Shown in pieces: positions 46,104 through 56,284 of a stretch of DNA of 64,000 bases. The stretch comes from Hyphomicrobiales bacterium (GTDB lineage Bacteria; Pseudomonadota; Alphaproteobacteria; Rhizobiales; JACESI01). The notes under the pieces are model-generated. The model was not told the DNA's origin. It made no database searches and was given only the letters and a program-made list of their open reading frames with translations. The stretch covers positions 620,001 to 684,000 of the forward strand of contig JBDXGY010000006.1 in NCBI GenBank assembly GCA_039989895.1, read 5' to 3'. The position numbers and the translations under genes are program-made. Numbering within the stretch: the stretch's first letter is position 1; every line of letters starts with the position of its first letter.

Positions 46104-46334
46104 TGCAACATCTCTTTGAGGTCTTAAATGGTGTTAAAGGTGTAAATTAACGTCTAAAGATGGCGTATCACGTCTATTGAATTTGAAAAAGACGAAAACG
46201 GTCAAAAAGCCCAAGCTTTAGTGGCTGAAAGATTTGCAAAATGGAATGGCATGGGTATAGTCCGGCGACTTTGAAATAAGCGTGTGAAATGAATCACGAC
46301 TTTCAAACAATAGTTTTATGAAGAGGGAATTTAA
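46104..46334. promoter_or_regulatory. Divergent promoter region between DUF815 and yajC
   Basis: 230 bases with AAGAGGG before yajC as a good ribosome site. No convincing operator or gene is seen; a 32-codon open stretch lacks a start. Confidence 0.35.
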
Positions 46335-46664
46335 ATGTTCATCACACCAGCATATGCACAAGCAGCAGGCGGCGGCCCAAGCGAGGTTATATTTGGAATG
46401 CTGCCTTTCGTTTTGATTTTTGTCATAATGTATTTTTTCATTCTGCGTCCACAACGCCAAAAAATGAAAATGCACCAAGAAATGGTCAACAATGTCCGTC
46501 GTGGTGATACTGTCGTTATGTCTGGTGGCATGATTGGTAAAGTGTCAAAAGTAGTCGACGAATCTGAAATTCAAATTGAATTGGCGAAAGATGTAAAAGT
46601 ACGTGCGTTTCGTCCGATGATCCATGAAGTTCGCTCAAAAGGCGAACCTGTTACTTCTGAGTAA
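46335..46664 (+). CDS. yajC: Preprotein translocase accessory subunit YajC
   Basis: A 109-residue protein with one membrane helix (MLPFVLIFVIMYFFILRPQRQKMKMH), the family's signature, preceded by a short periplasmic N-terminus rich in Ala and Gly. YajC joins SecDF in the holotranslocon. It is followed 34 bp later by secDF, the conserved order. Confidence 0.94.
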   Translation: MFITPAYAQAAGGGPSEVIFGMLPFVLIFVIMYFFILRPQRQKMKMHQEMVNNVRRGDTVVMSGGMIGKVSKVVDESEIQIELAKDVKVRAFRPMIHEVRSKGEPVTSE

Positions 46665-46698
46665 AACTGCTTTAAAGTCATAATTGAGATAACCCAAA

Positions 46699-49293
46699 AT
46701 GATACATTTTTCCACTTGGAAAACGACGCTTGTACTTCTGACTGTTTTGATAGGGCTTGCCTTCGCAGCACCCAATCTTGTCTCTGAGACTGCCGTAAAG
46801 AGCTGGCCTTCATGGCTCCCTGGCAAGCAAATGGTCCTTGGCCTCGATTTGCAAGGTGGTTCGCATCTTTTGATTCAGGTGGAGCAGGACGGTATTGTTG
46901 AAGAGCGTCTGCAAAACTTGCGCGATGATGTGCGGCAAGCTTTGAATGGGCGTAATATCGATGGTACGCGCGGTGAGCGGATTGGTTATACGGGGCTTGC
47001 CGTTACCAATGGTCTTGTACAATTTCGACTACGCAAAGCTGAAGATGCCGATAAGGCGAGGGAAGCACTAGCCGAAGTTGTTCGCCCAGCATTAAGCAGT
47101 GTGTTTGGTGCAGGTGTGGCCATCACGGAAGTTGTCCTTAAACAGGAAAATGGTCTTTTTCGGTTGACCCTAACCAACGAAGGTATTCAGCAGCGCGTGG
47201 CGTCAGCTGTTCAGCAATCAATTGAAGTGGTCCGTCGACGTATCGATGAACTTGGAACCACAGAGCCAACCATCCAGCGACAAGGATTTGATCGCATATT
47301 GGTTCAAGTGCCAGGTTTTGATGACCCTGAACGCTTAAAAGAACTCTTGAGCCAGACAGCTAAATTATCATTTCGTTTTGTCGATCAATCAATCACTGCT
47401 GGAGAGGCGGAACGCACGCGACCTCCTGTTGGGGCTAGACTCCTAGAAGCACAAAGCGAAGACGAACAAGCCGCTGGCATCAAGTATGTAGTTGAAGACA
47501 GAGTTATTGTATCAGGTGAAGATCTAGTTGATGCGCAGCCAGGTTTCACGCAGCAAACAAATGAAGCGGTTGTAACCTTCCGCTTTAATACCGCCGGTGC
47601 CCGCAAGTTTGGTCGCGCAACGCAAGACAATGTAGGCAGACCATTCGCGATTGTTCTGGATGATAAGGTGGTATCAGCACCGACTATTCAAGAGCCTATT
47701 CTAGGTGGCAGTGGGCAGATTACCGGTAATTTTGACGTTGATAGTGCGAATAATTTCTCCATTTTGTTACGTGCAGGTGCTTTGCCTGCTGAGCTGACAA
47801 TCGTGGAAGAGCGCACAGTGGGACCAGGTCTTGGACAAGATTCCATCGATGCTGGGTTCTGGGCCTCAATTGTTGGCTCGATAGCCGTTATTATATTCAT
47901 GATCTTGGTATATGGCCGGTTCGGCATTATTGCTGATTTTGCTCTTATGGCGAATATTGCACTTATCATCGGTGCGCTAACAGCACTTGGCGCAACGCTG
48001 ACACTACCGGGTATTGCGGGTATCGTTTTGACCGTTGGTATGGCAGTTGATGCCAATGTTCTGATTTTCGAACGCGTGCGTGAAGAATTGCGCGACGGGC
48101 GAAAACCGATGCAAGCGATTGATGCGGGTTATTCACGGGCGCTTGGCACTATTTTGGATGCCAATATCACAACCTTCATCGCCGCCGCTATTCTGTTTTT
48201 CCTTGGTTCGGGCCCTGTTAAAGGCTTCGCGGTCACTCTTGCTATTGGTATTTTCGCCACCGTGTTTTGTGCTTGCACTTTCTCGCGGTTTATTGTTGTG
48301 AAGTGGGTCTTGCGCTCAAAGCCAAAAACGCTTTCCTTGCGTTGGATCTTGGACCTCATTCCTGATGGAACAACATTCCAATTCATGAAACATCGCCGCT
48401 GGAGTTTCCCGCTATCAGTGGTGCTTATTATTGCGTCGCTGGGATTGTTTGCCCTTAACGGCCTGAATTTAGGGATTGATTTTAAAGGTGGCACCTTGGT
48501 TGAAATCGAAACAACCGACGGCCCGGCGGATATCGCTGCAATTCGCGGCAAACTTGGAACCCTTGGTCTTGGTGATATCGAAGTTCAAGAATTTGGGGCG
48601 CCAAATGACATTCTTATTCGTGTTCAACAACAAGAGGGCGGCGAGAAAGCTCAGCAAGAAGCTATCAAAATAGTTCGCGCATCACTTGGTGAAACCGATA
48701 TTAATTACCGACGTGTCGAGGTGGTTGGCCCGCGCGTTTCTGAAGAATTGACACAGGCTGGTAGTATCGCAGTGATTGCCGCATTGTTGGCGGTGCTGGT
48801 GTATATCTGGTTCCGATTTGAGTGGCATTTTGCCATCGGTGCCGTTGTTGCCACAGTTCACGATGTGGCAATTACGATCGGACTATTTGCTCTTTTACAA
48901 CTTGATTTCAATCTCTCAACCATCGCGGCGGTTTTGACCATCGTGGGTTATTCATTGAATGACACGGTTGTGGTGTATGATAGAATTCGTGAAAATTTAC
49001 GGAAATTCAAAAAGCGTGCCGTCGGCTCTGTCCTTGATCTTGCGATCAATGAGACCTTGTCTCGTACAACATTGACATCGGTAACCACATTACTCGCGCT
49101 TTTGTCACTTTATGTGCTGGGCGGAGAAGTTATTCGCTCGTTCACCTTTGCGATGATATGGGGTGTAATCATTGGTACCTATTCCTCAATTTTTATTGCC
49201 GCGCCAATCTTGATTTTGCTTAATTTGCGCCCTGGTCAAATTGATCAAACGCGCGAAACCGATAAGGATGATGAGGAAAAGGCTACTGCATGA
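46699..49293 (+). CDS. secDF: Fused protein translocase subunit SecDF
   Basis: An 864-residue membrane protein combining SecD and SecF, which use the proton gradient to pull exported proteins through the Sec channel. The SecD half (about 1-540) shows MVLGLDLQGGSHLLI, the P1 domain and VGMAVDANVLIFERVREE; the SecF half (about 555-860) shows GLNLGIDFKGGTLVEI and GYSLNDTVVVYDRIREN. Fusion is usual in rhizobia. Its stop overlaps the DUF498 gene as ATGA. Confidence 0.95.
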   Translation: MIHFSTWKTTLVLLTVLIGLAFAAPNLVSETAVKSWPSWLPGKQMVLGLDLQGGSHLLIQVEQDGIVEERLQNLRDDVRQALNGRNIDGTRGERIGYTGLAVTNGLVQFRLRKAEDADKAREALAEVVRPALSSVFGAGVAITEVVLKQENGLFRLTLTNEGIQQRVASAVQQSIEVVRRRIDELGTTEPTIQRQGFDRILVQVPGFDDPERLKELLSQTAKLSFRFVDQSITAGEAERTRPPVGARLLEAQSEDEQAAGIKYVVEDRVIVSGEDLVDAQPGFTQQTNEAVVTFRFNTAGARKFGRATQDNVGRPFAIVLDDKVVSAPTIQEPILGGSGQITGNFDVDSANNFSILLRAGALPAELTIVEERTVGPGLGQDSIDAGFWASIVGSIAVIIFMILVYGRFGIIADFALMANIALIIGALTALGATLTLPGIAGIVLTVGMAVDANVLIFERVREELRDGRKPMQAIDAGYSRALGTILDANITTFIAAAILFFLGSGPVKGFAVTLAIGIFATVFCACTFSRFIVVKWVLRSKPKTLSLRWILDLIPDGTTFQFMKHRRWSFPLSVVLIIASLGLFALNGLNLGIDFKGGTLVEIETTDGPADIAAIRGKLGTLGLGDIEVQEFGAPNDILIRVQQQEGGEKAQQEAIKIVRASLGETDINYRRVEVVGPRVSEELTQAGSIAVIAALLAVLVYIWFRFEWHFAIGAVVATVHDVAITIGLFALLQLDFNLSTIAAVLTIVGYSLNDTVVVYDRIRENLRKFKKRAVGSVLDLAINETLSRTTLTSVTTLLALLSLYVLGGEVIRSFTFAMIWGVIIGTYSSIFIAAPILILLNLRPGQIDQTRETDKDDEEKATA

Positions 49294-49703
49294 GCGATAA
49301 TGAATCTGGTCAAAGTGGAGCGCGTGGAATAGAAATGCATGCGGCCCATTTTCCTGGTCGCGCTGCAATTGATGCTTATGGGAATGGTGGTTTTCGGTTT
49401 GCTGAAATGTCGCATCAAGGCTCAATACTATGTTTGCCGGACAGTATCTCACGCTGGGATGTGGCTGAATTTTCGGACTTAAACTCAGACCATTTTGCGC
49501 AGGTCATATCGCGTTCTGATGTCGAGGTATTTTTGCTGGGCCTTGGAGCTGATTTCAGGCCATTGGATGCATCGATCAAAGCTTTGTTTAAAGAAGCAGG
49601 CATTACGATTGACCCTATGAGCACGGGCGCTGCGGTGAGAACCTACAATGTTCTTCTGTCTGAATCGCGTGCTGTTGCCTGCGGTCTCATCGCGGTGGAT
49701 TAA
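49290..49703 (+). CDS. Mth938-like domain protein (DUF498)
   Basis: A 137-residue small domain protein related to Mth938 and the mitochondrial assembly factor NDUFAF3. Characteristic are AIDAYGNGGFRFAEMSHQGSI and LLGLGADFRPLD, then GITIDPMSTGAAVRTYNVLLSESR. In eukaryotes NDUFAF3 helps assemble respiratory complex I; whether the bacterial protein does is unknown. It overlaps secDF by 4 bp and is followed by the synthase-like gene 2 bp later. Confidence 0.88.
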   Translation: MSDNESGQSGARGIEMHAAHFPGRAAIDAYGNGGFRFAEMSHQGSILCLPDSISRWDVAEFSDLNSDHFAQVISRSDVEVFLLGLGADFRPLDASIKALFKEAGITIDPMSTGAAVRTYNVLLSESRAVACGLIAVD

Positions 49704-49705
49704 AA

Positions 49706-50530
49706 ATGGATGATAATGCTCATTGTCTTGAAGTTTTGCGGATGCATGATCGTGACCGTTATCTATCCAGTTTGCTTTTACCTGAAAAATACCTCGATGA
49801 CTGCGTTGCACTTTATGCCTTTAATGCAGAGATAGCGCGGGTGCGTGATGTTGTTAGCGAACCAATGCCCGGTGAAATCCGCCTGCAATGGTGGCGTGAT
49901 GCGATTACAAATGATGGTGAAGGCGCACGCGCTAACCCTCTTGCTAATGCCTTGCTTAAGGTGATTACCAAACATAATTTACCACGCGATGCTTTTGATA
50001 AAATGTTGCTGGCGCGGGCTTTTGATTTATATGATGACCCAATGCCAAGCATGGGTGATTTGGAAGGATATGCGGGAGAGACAACTTCCTTGCTGTTTCA
50101 ACTTTCGGCATTGATTGCGGGCGCTGAGCCTTCTTCACAATTGGCAGAGTGCTGTGGTCATGCTGGGGTTTGCTATGCCCTTATGACTATTCTTCGAGAT
50201 TTGCCACGCCATTCATCGCGAGGCCAGCTTTATTTGCCAGCTGATATTTTGAAGAATGCCGGTGCACAGCCTGCGTTAATTTTGAGCGGCGATATGCATG
50301 AGGGGTTACCAAAGGCGCTAACAAAAATGATTGCTCTTTGTCGTGATCATAAAGAGAAAGCTGTAGCCTCACTTGACGAATTGCCATCAAGTTTGCGTCC
50401 GGCTTTCCTGCCGCTCTGTTTGATTGAGCCGCACCTTAGAAACATGGAAAAGGCTGGGTTTAATCCATTTGCAGATCGCATGAAAATTTCACAACTCCGT
50501 GCACAATGGGCTTTGTGGCGCGGGCAATAG
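49706..50530 (+). CDS. Squalene/phytoene synthase-family protein (NDUFAF6-like)
   Basis: A 274-residue all-alpha protein of the phytoene/squalene synthase superfamily: YLSSLLLPEKYLDDCVALYAFNAEIARV, QWWRDAI, and YAGETTSLLFQLSALIAG. The usual DxxxD metal motifs are weak, as in the group related to the complex I assembly factor NDUFAF6. Next to the DUF498 (NDUFAF3-like) gene, which hints at a shared respiratory assembly role; this is inference. The 3' end has an 18-base near-duplicate 22 bases downstream. Confidence 0.82.
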   Translation: MDDNAHCLEVLRMHDRDRYLSSLLLPEKYLDDCVALYAFNAEIARVRDVVSEPMPGEIRLQWWRDAITNDGEGARANPLANALLKVITKHNLPRDAFDKMLLARAFDLYDDPMPSMGDLEGYAGETTSLLFQLSALIAGAEPSSQLAECCGHAGVCYALMTILRDLPRHSSRGQLYLPADILKNAGAQPALILSGDMHEGLPKALTKMIALCRDHKEKAVASLDELPSSLRPAFLPLCLIEPHLRNMEKAGFNPFADRMKISQLRAQWALWRGQ

Positions 50531-50553
50531 GGGGGTGTGGCGCGGGCGATAGG
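50514..50553. repeat. Short tandem duplication between convergent stops
   Basis: TGTGGCGCGGGCAATAGG (50514-50531) recurs as TGTGGCGCGGGCGATAGG at 50536-50553, a 22-base period. The first copy contains the stop of the synthase-like gene; the second lies just before the trmFO stop. Confidence 0.85.
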
Positions 50554-50555
50554 CT

Positions 50556-51971
50556 TTATTCTGCCGCTTCTTTTGCCTCTATTCCTAGCCATGTTCTGGT
50601 GTCCGCCAAGGCGCGCGCAGCCATGGCTTGTTTTTTAGCTCTTGTCTTTTCCTTACCACGAAAACGCTTGCCATCGTCAGGTTTTGGCACTTCGATTGGC
50701 GGGAAAAGTCCAAAGTTGATGTTCATAGGCTGGAATGATTTTTTGGCATTCGTTTCTTGATAAGAAATATGTCCCTTTGTGATATGACCAAGAAGCGAAC
50801 CAAAGGCGCTGGTTTCAGGCGGCAAACTTGGTTTTTCACCATGGCGCTCAGCGGCGATGAAGCGGCTTGTCAATAATCCAATTGCCGCGGACTCGAGATA
50901 TCCTTCACAACCTGTAATTTGTCCGGCGAAGCGAATGCGCGGATCATTGTGCAGGCGAAGAGTTTCATCCAACAGCTTTGGGGAATTTAAAAATGTGTTT
51001 CTGTGCAAGCCACCAAGACGGGCAAACTCAGCATTTTCTAAGCCGGGGATCATGCGAAAAATATCCCCCTGTGCCCCATAGCGTAGCTTAGTCTGAAAAC
51101 CGACCATATTATAAAGCGTGCCGAGCGCATTATCTTGACGTAATTGCACCACCGCATAGGCCTTGATATCCGGTTGATGCGAATTGGTAAGTCCCATCGG
51201 CTTCATCGGACCGTGACGCAATGTCTCACGCCCGCGCTCAGCCATGACTTCAATTGGCAGGCAGCCATCAAAATAGGGCGTGTTTTCTTCCCATTCCTTG
51301 AAGTCAGTGCTTTCACCGCCAATGAGTGCATCAATAAAAGCATTATATAAAGCCTCATCGAGCGGGCAATTGATGTAGTCAGCTCCGGTTCCACCCGGTC
51401 CAACCTTATCGTAGCGCGATTGATACCAAGCTTTACTCATATCAATGCTGTCTTTATGAACGATCGGTGCAATGGCATCAAAGAAGGCTAATTCTTCTGC
51501 GCTTGTTTTCTCGCGAATAAAATTCGCAAGATTGTCTGAGGTGAGAGGGCCGGATGCGATCAATACGTCACCCCATTCATCAAGGGGCACGTCTTTGACT
51601 TCACCACGATCAATGGTGATCAAATGGTGGTTGTTGAGTGTATCGGTGACAGCATCAGAAAAACCGACACGGTCGACAGCCAATGCGCCGCCAGCTGGCA
51701 CCTGATTGGCATCGGCTGCACGCATAATCAAAGATCCTGCCAGCCGCATCTCTGCATGAAGAACGCCAACGGCATTGTTTTCAGCATCATCAGAGCGAAA
51801 TGAATTTGAACAAACCAGCTCAGCCAATCCGTCTGTCTGATGAGCATCAGTTTTTCTGGTTGGACGCATTTCGTGCAAAATAACTGGCACGCCGCGCTCG
51901 GCTAATTGCCAAGCTGCTTCACTGCCTGCCAAACCGCCACCGATGATATGAATTGGAGCTTTATCTGTCAT
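50556..51971 (-). CDS. trmFO: Folate/FAD-dependent tRNA-(uracil-54)-C5 methyltransferase TrmFO
   Basis: A 471-residue flavoprotein that methylates U54 in the tRNA T-loop using methylenetetrahydrofolate. The FAD-binding N-terminus is [20 protein letters not shown], with [18 protein letters not shown] and [18 protein letters not shown] after it, and the end carries [22 protein letters not shown]. Similar in fold to GidA/MnmG but shorter and with these TrmFO-specific motifs. Gram-negative TrmFO is typical of alphaproteobacteria. Confidence 0.95.
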   Translation of the reverse strand: MTDKAPIHIIGGGLAGSEAAWQLAERGVPVILHEMRPTRKTDAHQTDGLAELVCSNSFRSDDAENNAVGVLHAEMRLAGSLIMRAADANQVPAGGALAVDRVGFSDAVTDTLNNHHLITIDRGEVKDVPLDEWGDVLIASGPLTSDNLANFIREKTSAEELAFFDAIAPIVHKDSIDMSKAWYQSRYDKVGPGGTGADYINCPLDEALYNAFIDALIGGESTDFKEWEENTPYFDGCLPIEVMAERGRETLRHGPMKPMGLTNSHQPDIKAYAVVQLRQDNALGTLYNMVGFQTKLRYGAQGDIFRMIPGLENAEFARLGGLHRNTFLNSPKLLDETLRLHNDPRIRFAGQITGCEGYLESAAIGLLTSRFIAAERHGEKPSLPPETSAFGSLLGHITKGHISYQETNAKKSFQPMNINFGLFPPIEVPKPDDGKRFRGKEKTRAKKQAMAARALADTRTWLGIEAKEAAE

Positions 51972-52080
51972 GGACGGAAGCTAATCTGGTTCCAGATTTA
52001 GTGCAACTGCCAGAGCAATAAATTGTTATTGGATTGATCAAAAATAAATTTGAGATTACTCAAAAAAAAGGAGGCTTGGT

Positions 52081-52200
52081 AAAAAAAACCGCCAGCCGAG
52101 GAAGGAGGGTTCTTCGGCTGGCGTTTTACTCAGAAATGGTTCTGGGAGGAGGGTGAACCATTTCACAACGAAATCATCTGGGAGGAGGGTGATGATTTCG
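52081..52200 (-). ncRNA. NfeR1 / alpha-r14-family trans-acting sRNA with three anti-SD hairpins
   Basis: Read on the minus strand, this roughly 120-base region folds into three stem-loops. Hairpin 1 (52200-52169) and hairpin 2 (52164-52133) each have a perfect 10-bp stem and an identical loop ACCCTCCTCCCA. Hairpin 3 (52123-52090) has a 10-bp GC-rich stem (CGCCAGCCGA/TCGGCTGGCG) with the related loop AGAACCCTCCTTCC, and is followed by GT8, a Rho-independent terminator. The loops expose CCUCCUCCC, complementary to Shine-Dalgarno sequences. The three-hairpin architecture, repeated anti-SD motif and length match the rhizobial alpha-r14 sRNA NfeR1. The 5' end is uncertain; a CTATAT box lies at 52252-52247 but would give a longer RNA. 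Confidence 0.85.
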
Positions 52201-52373
52201 TATCTCTTTAACAACAACTCAATGTATGTGTTGCTGTGTTGATTTGAATATAGTCAGATTCGTAAAATTGTGCAGCGCAAAAAAAGTATGCCAGCTATGC
52301 GCTCAGTGCATAGCGAAGCGATTGATCAGCATTTAACTTGCAACAAAAATAAACGCTAAAGTTTAAGCATCCG
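52201..52373. other. Region between the sRNA and uvrA
   Basis: AT-rich sequence that should hold the promoter of the minus-strand sRNA (CTATAT at 52252-52247 on the minus strand, no good -35 seen) and the 3' end of uvrA transcription. No gene is visible. Confidence 0.4.
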
Positions 52374-55307
52374 TTACTCTGCAGCTCTGGCGTGTTTTAC
52401 AGGGCGGCGTTTAGTGAGTTCTGAGAGATATTGTCCCGTGTGCGAGCGTGGCTCATTGATCACATCTTCGGGTGTGCCAACCGCGACGATTTCACCACCC
52501 CCGTCGCCACCTTCCGGCCCAAGATCAATGATCCAGTCAGCGGTTTTAATGACTTCCAGATTATGTTCAATAACAATCACGCTGTTGCCGCTATCTACCA
52601 GTTCATGAAGCACTTCAAGCAGTTTAGCTATATCGTGAAAATGCAGGCCGGTGGTTGGTTCATCAAGCAGATAAAGCGTGCGCCCCGTTGCTCGTTTGGA
52701 TAGTTCTTTGGCAAGTTTGACACGCTGGGCTTCACCACCCGATAGGGTTGTCGCTTGTTGGCCAATCTTGATGTAGCCAAGGCCAACCCGTTGTAATGTC
52801 GCCAGTTTGTCACGCACAACAGGAAAAGCAGAGAAAAATTCGACACCTTCATCAACAGTCATATCAAGCACTTCTGCAATTGACTTGCCCTTGAACTGAA
52901 CATCCAACGTTTCACGATTATAGCGTTTACCGTTACATTGTTCGCAGGTGACATAAACATCAGGCAAAAAGTGCATTTCGATCTTGATAACACCATCGCC
53001 CTGACAGGCCTCACAGCGTCCGCCTTTGACATTGAAAGAGAAACGACCTGGCGCATAGCCACGAGCTTTTGCCTCAGGAAGACCAGCAAACCATTCGCGA
53101 ATAGGGGTGAAAGCGCCGGTATATGTGGCTGGATTAGAGCGCGGTGTGCGACCAATTGGCGATTGGTCAATGTCGATCACTTTATCGAGGTGCTCAAGGC
53201 CTTCAATACGGTCATGTTCTGCTGGATTGGCGCGCGCATTGTTTAATTTACGTGCAACCGCCTTATAAAGAGTATCGAGCAAAAGCGTGGATTTTCCTCC
53301 GCCAGAGACACCAGTAACGCAGGTGAAAAGCCCAAGCGGGACATCAACCGTGACATTTTTGAGATTATTGGCTCGTGCTCCAACAACTTTAATCTTACGA
53401 TTCTTTGATGCCTTGCGCCGTATTTCAGGTGTCGGGATAGCCATTTCACCGCTGATATATTGGCCGGTGAGCGACTTTGGATTGGCCATCACTTCTGCGG
53501 GTGTGCCATGAGCGACAATCTCGCCGCCATGAATACCGGCAGCCGGCCCCACATCGACCACATAATCGGCGGACAGCACCGCGTCTTCGTCATGTTCCAC
53601 CACGATCACCGTATTGCCGAGGTCGCGTAGGTGCTTCAAGGTTCCGATCAATCGTTCATTGTCACGCTGATGAAGCCCGATGGATGGTTCATCGAGCACA
53701 TAAAGTACACCGGTCAGACCCGACCCGATTTGTGAGGCAAGGCGGATGCGCTGGCTTTCACCACCCGATAGCGTGCCAGAATTCCGCGATAAAGTTAGAT
53801 ATTCAAGTCCAACATCATTGAGAAAGCGCAACCGCTCACGAATTTCTTTTAAGATGCGAATTGCGATCTCATTTTGTTTGTCATTGAGATATTCTGGCAA
53901 GGTGCCAAACCAGTTTTGTGCCTTACGGATCGACATTTCTGTGGCTTGTGAAATGTGAATATCGGCAAGTTTTACGCATAAAGCTTCAGGCTTCAGGCGA
54001 TGTCCTGAGCAGGCATCACAAGGCGTTGCCGCCATGAATTTCTCTATTTCCTCGCGCGACCAATTTGATTCTGTCTCACGCCATCGCCGTTCTAGGTTGT
54101 TGATGACACCCTCAAACGGCTTTTTCGTTTCATATGAGCGCACCCCATCGTCATAGGTGAAAGTGACTGTATCCTTCGTGCCATAAAGCAAAGCGTGTTG
54201 AATTTTTTGCGGCAATTTTTCAAAGGAAGTAGATGGTTTAACCTTCAAATGACGGCAAACGGCTTCAAGCGTTTGCATATAATAAGGTGACGTTGATTTT
54301 GACCACGGTGCAATTGCGCCTTTTGTGACTGACAAACTACTGTCAGGTACGACAAGACCAGGATCAACGCGCCGCTCAGTGCCAAGACCATCACATTTTG
54401 GACATGCGCCAAAAGGATTGTTGAAGGAAAACAAGCGTGGTTCAATTTCTGAAATGGTGAACCCAGAGACGGGGCAGGCGAACTTTTCTGAAAAGGTGAG
54501 GCGCTCGTGGGTTTCATTCTTTGATTTATTGGCGGAGCCTCCAGCAGTTTCATTTACTGGCAATGGTTTGTCCGCCAGTTCTGCAACAGCAAGACCATCG
54601 GAGAGTCGTAAAGCAGTTTCTAGTGAATCGGCTAATCTTGTCGCAATGTCGTCACGCACAACAAGGCGATCCACCACCACGTCGATATCGTGTTTATATT
54701 TTTTGTCTAAAACGGGCGCTTCAGCGATTTCATAGAATTCACCGTCGATCTTGATGCGCTGAAAACCTTTTCGCATTAACTCGGCAATTTCCTTGCGGTA
54801 CTCGCCTTTGCGACCACGCACGATAGGAGCGAGGAGATAAAGTCTCGTTCCTTCTTCAAGCATCACGATGCGATCAACCATCTGGCTAATGGTCTGGCTT
54901 TCAATCGGCAAGCCCGTTGTTGGCGAATAGGGAACACCAACCCGCGCGAACAAAAGGCGCATGTAATCATAAATCTCTGTCACGGTGCCGACAGTTGAAC
55001 GCGGGTTTTTCGATGTGGTCTTTTGTTCAATAGAAATGGCAGGCGATAGACCATCAATTTGATCTACATCCGGCTTTTGCATCATTTCCAAAAATTGGCG
55101 CGCATAGGCTGACAGACTTTCTACATAGCGTCGCTGTCCTTCTGCATAAATTGTATCAAAGGCTAGAGAGGATTTTCCTGACCCAGAAAGCCCCGTGATG
55201 ACGGTCAACTGGTCACGGGGGAGGTCGATATCCACATTTTTAAGATTATGCTCGCGGGCGCCTTTGACGGAAATCATTCTGGTTTTATCGTAAGTCGCGC
55301 TTGGCAA
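52374..55307 (-). CDS. uvrA: UvrABC excision nuclease ATPase subunit UvrA
   Basis: A 977-residue damage sensor of nucleotide excision repair. Two ABC modules are visible: the first with Walker [21 protein letters not shown] and signature [11 protein letters not shown], the second with [17 protein letters not shown] and [15 protein letters not shown]. Zinc-binding regions include FACPVSG...[23 protein letters not shown], and [20 protein letters not shown] with [10 protein letters not shown]. An SOS box lies in the shared promoter with ssb. Full length. Confidence 0.97.
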   Translation of the reverse strand: MPSATYDKTRMISVKGAREHNLKNVDIDLPRDQLTVITGLSGSGKSSLAFDTIYAEGQRRYVESLSAYARQFLEMMQKPDVDQIDGLSPAISIEQKTTSKNPRSTVGTVTEIYDYMRLLFARVGVPYSPTTGLPIESQTISQMVDRIVMLEEGTRLYLLAPIVRGRKGEYRKEIAELMRKGFQRIKIDGEFYEIAEAPVLDKKYKHDIDVVVDRLVVRDDIATRLADSLETALRLSDGLAVAELADKPLPVNETAGGSANKSKNETHERLTFSEKFACPVSGFTISEIEPRLFSFNNPFGACPKCDGLGTERRVDPGLVVPDSSLSVTKGAIAPWSKSTSPYYMQTLEAVCRHLKVKPSTSFEKLPQKIQHALLYGTKDTVTFTYDDGVRSYETKKPFEGVINNLERRWRETESNWSREEIEKFMAATPCDACSGHRLKPEALCVKLADIHISQATEMSIRKAQNWFGTLPEYLNDKQNEIAIRILKEIRERLRFLNDVGLEYLTLSRNSGTLSGGESQRIRLASQIGSGLTGVLYVLDEPSIGLHQRDNERLIGTLKHLRDLGNTVIVVEHDEDAVLSADYVVDVGPAAGIHGGEIVAHGTPAEVMANPKSLTGQYISGEMAIPTPEIRRKASKNRKIKVVGARANNLKNVTVDVPLGLFTCVTGVSGGGKSTLLLDTLYKAVARKLNNARANPAEHDRIEGLEHLDKVIDIDQSPIGRTPRSNPATYTGAFTPIREWFAGLPEAKARGYAPGRFSFNVKGGRCEACQGDGVIKIEMHFLPDVYVTCEQCNGKRYNRETLDVQFKGKSIAEVLDMTVDEGVEFFSAFPVVRDKLATLQRVGLGYIKIGQQATTLSGGEAQRVKLAKELSKRATGRTLYLLDEPTTGLHFHDIAKLLEVLHELVDSGNSVIVIEHNLEVIKTADWIIDLGPEGGDGGGEIVAVGTPEDVINEPRSHTGQYLSELTKRRPVKHARAAE

Positions 55308-55363
55308 TGGAAATTATCCTGTGGTGTTGTTTTATTGATGTTTTAGGTCACTGGCACAGTTTG

Positions 55364-55391
55364 TCGAGATCCTGATTATAAAGGATCTCGA
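55364..55391. other. Inverted repeat between uvrA and ssb
   Basis: TCGAGATCC (55364-55372) and GGATCTCGA (55383-55391) make a perfect 9-bp stem with a 10-base AT-rich loop. No T-run follows on either side. It could be an operator of a dimeric protein or an mRNA structure in one of the two leaders. Confidence 0.55.
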
Positions 55392-55433
55392 ATTGTCCCC
55401 GCTGTTTCCTTATTCACAGCCTTTATTAAAAAA

Positions 55434-55448
55434 GAACAAAAATAGAAC
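55434..55448. promoter_or_regulatory. LexA (SOS) box of the alphaproteobacterial type
   Basis: The direct repeat GAAC-AAAAATA-GAAC, with exactly seven bases between the halves, is the LexA operator described for alphaproteobacteria (GTTC-N7-GTTC on the other strand). It sits in the 288-bp divergent region between uvrA and ssb, both known SOS genes, so LexA probably controls one or both. Confidence 0.82.
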
Positions 55449-55595
55449 AAAATACTTGAAATATTGCTATGAATAGCAATAATGAACATGCTGTGGATAA
55501 TAATAATGAACATATAGGGATGTCGCGGCGACTGTTATGGTGCAGCTCAAGTTATGAATATAGCCACGGATTGTGGCGTGAATTGTGAGGTTAGT

Positions 55596-56084
55596 ATGGC
55601 TGGTAGTGTGAATAAAGTAATTTTAGTGGGCAATTTGGGCGCTGACCCTGAAATTCGGCGCACACAAGATGGTAGGCCGATTGCTAATTTAAGTATTGCG
55701 ACCAGTGAGAGCTGGCGCGATAAAAATACGGGCGAGAAGCGCGATAAAACAGAGTGGCACCGTGTCGTGATCTTTTCCGAAGGTCTTTGCAAGGTTGCAG
55801 AAAATTATCTGCGTAAGGGCGCCAAGGTTTACATTGAAGGACAACTTCAAACTCGCAAGTGGCAAGACCAGCAGGGCGTGGATAAATACAGTACTGAAGT
55901 TGTGCTGCAGGGCTTTAATGGCACCCTAACGATGCTTGATGGACGCAGCGAAGGCGGTGGCGGCGGAAATTATGGCGGCGGTGGCCAGCAAATGGGCTAT
56001 GATGGAGCATCTTCTGGTGCCGGCGGGCCAAGTGCTGCGCCAGCGGGCATGGCCGATGATATGGATGATGAAATTCCGTTTTAA
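55596..56084 (+). CDS. ssb: Single-stranded DNA-binding protein
   Basis: A 162-residue protein with an OB-fold at residues 1-110 ([48 protein letters not shown]), a flexible Gly-rich linker and the C-terminal tip MDDEIPF that recruits repair and replication proteins. I chose ATG 55596, where the family motif begins and GTGAGG lies five bases upstream, over ATG 55554. It is divergent from uvrA. Confidence 0.96.
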   Translation: MAGSVNKVILVGNLGADPEIRRTQDGRPIANLSIATSESWRDKNTGEKRDKTEWHRVVIFSEGLCKVAENYLRKGAKVYIEGQLQTRKWQDQQGVDKYSTEVVLQGFNGTLTMLDGRSEGGGGGNYGGGGQQMGYDGASSGAGGPSAAPAGMADDMDDEIPF

Positions 56085-56141
56085 TGAGAAAAACAATCAG
56101 CCATATCTAATTAGCTCTCTCAGTTCACATGCCCACTCAAA

Positions 56142-56171
56142 TCACGCGCCTATTGGTCACGCGCCTATTGG
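56142..56171. repeat. 15-bp tandem duplication after ssb
   Basis: TCACGCGCCTATTGG occurs twice without a gap (56142-56156 and 56157-56171). No gene or hairpin is linked to it. Confidence 0.9.
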
Positions 56172-56284
56172 CGGTGCTGATGTAAGCGTTACTTGTGAAA
56201 TCATTAAATAGATCAATAGTCTCGCATTTTTTATGTATAGTAGTATACGGCTTTGACTGGGTGTTATTTTTAGGAGGCTATGCC

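Noticed and set aside
46160-46275. Small coding-like stretch before yajC
   Set aside because: About 32 codons with no start codon in frame and a stop just before it; likely chance.
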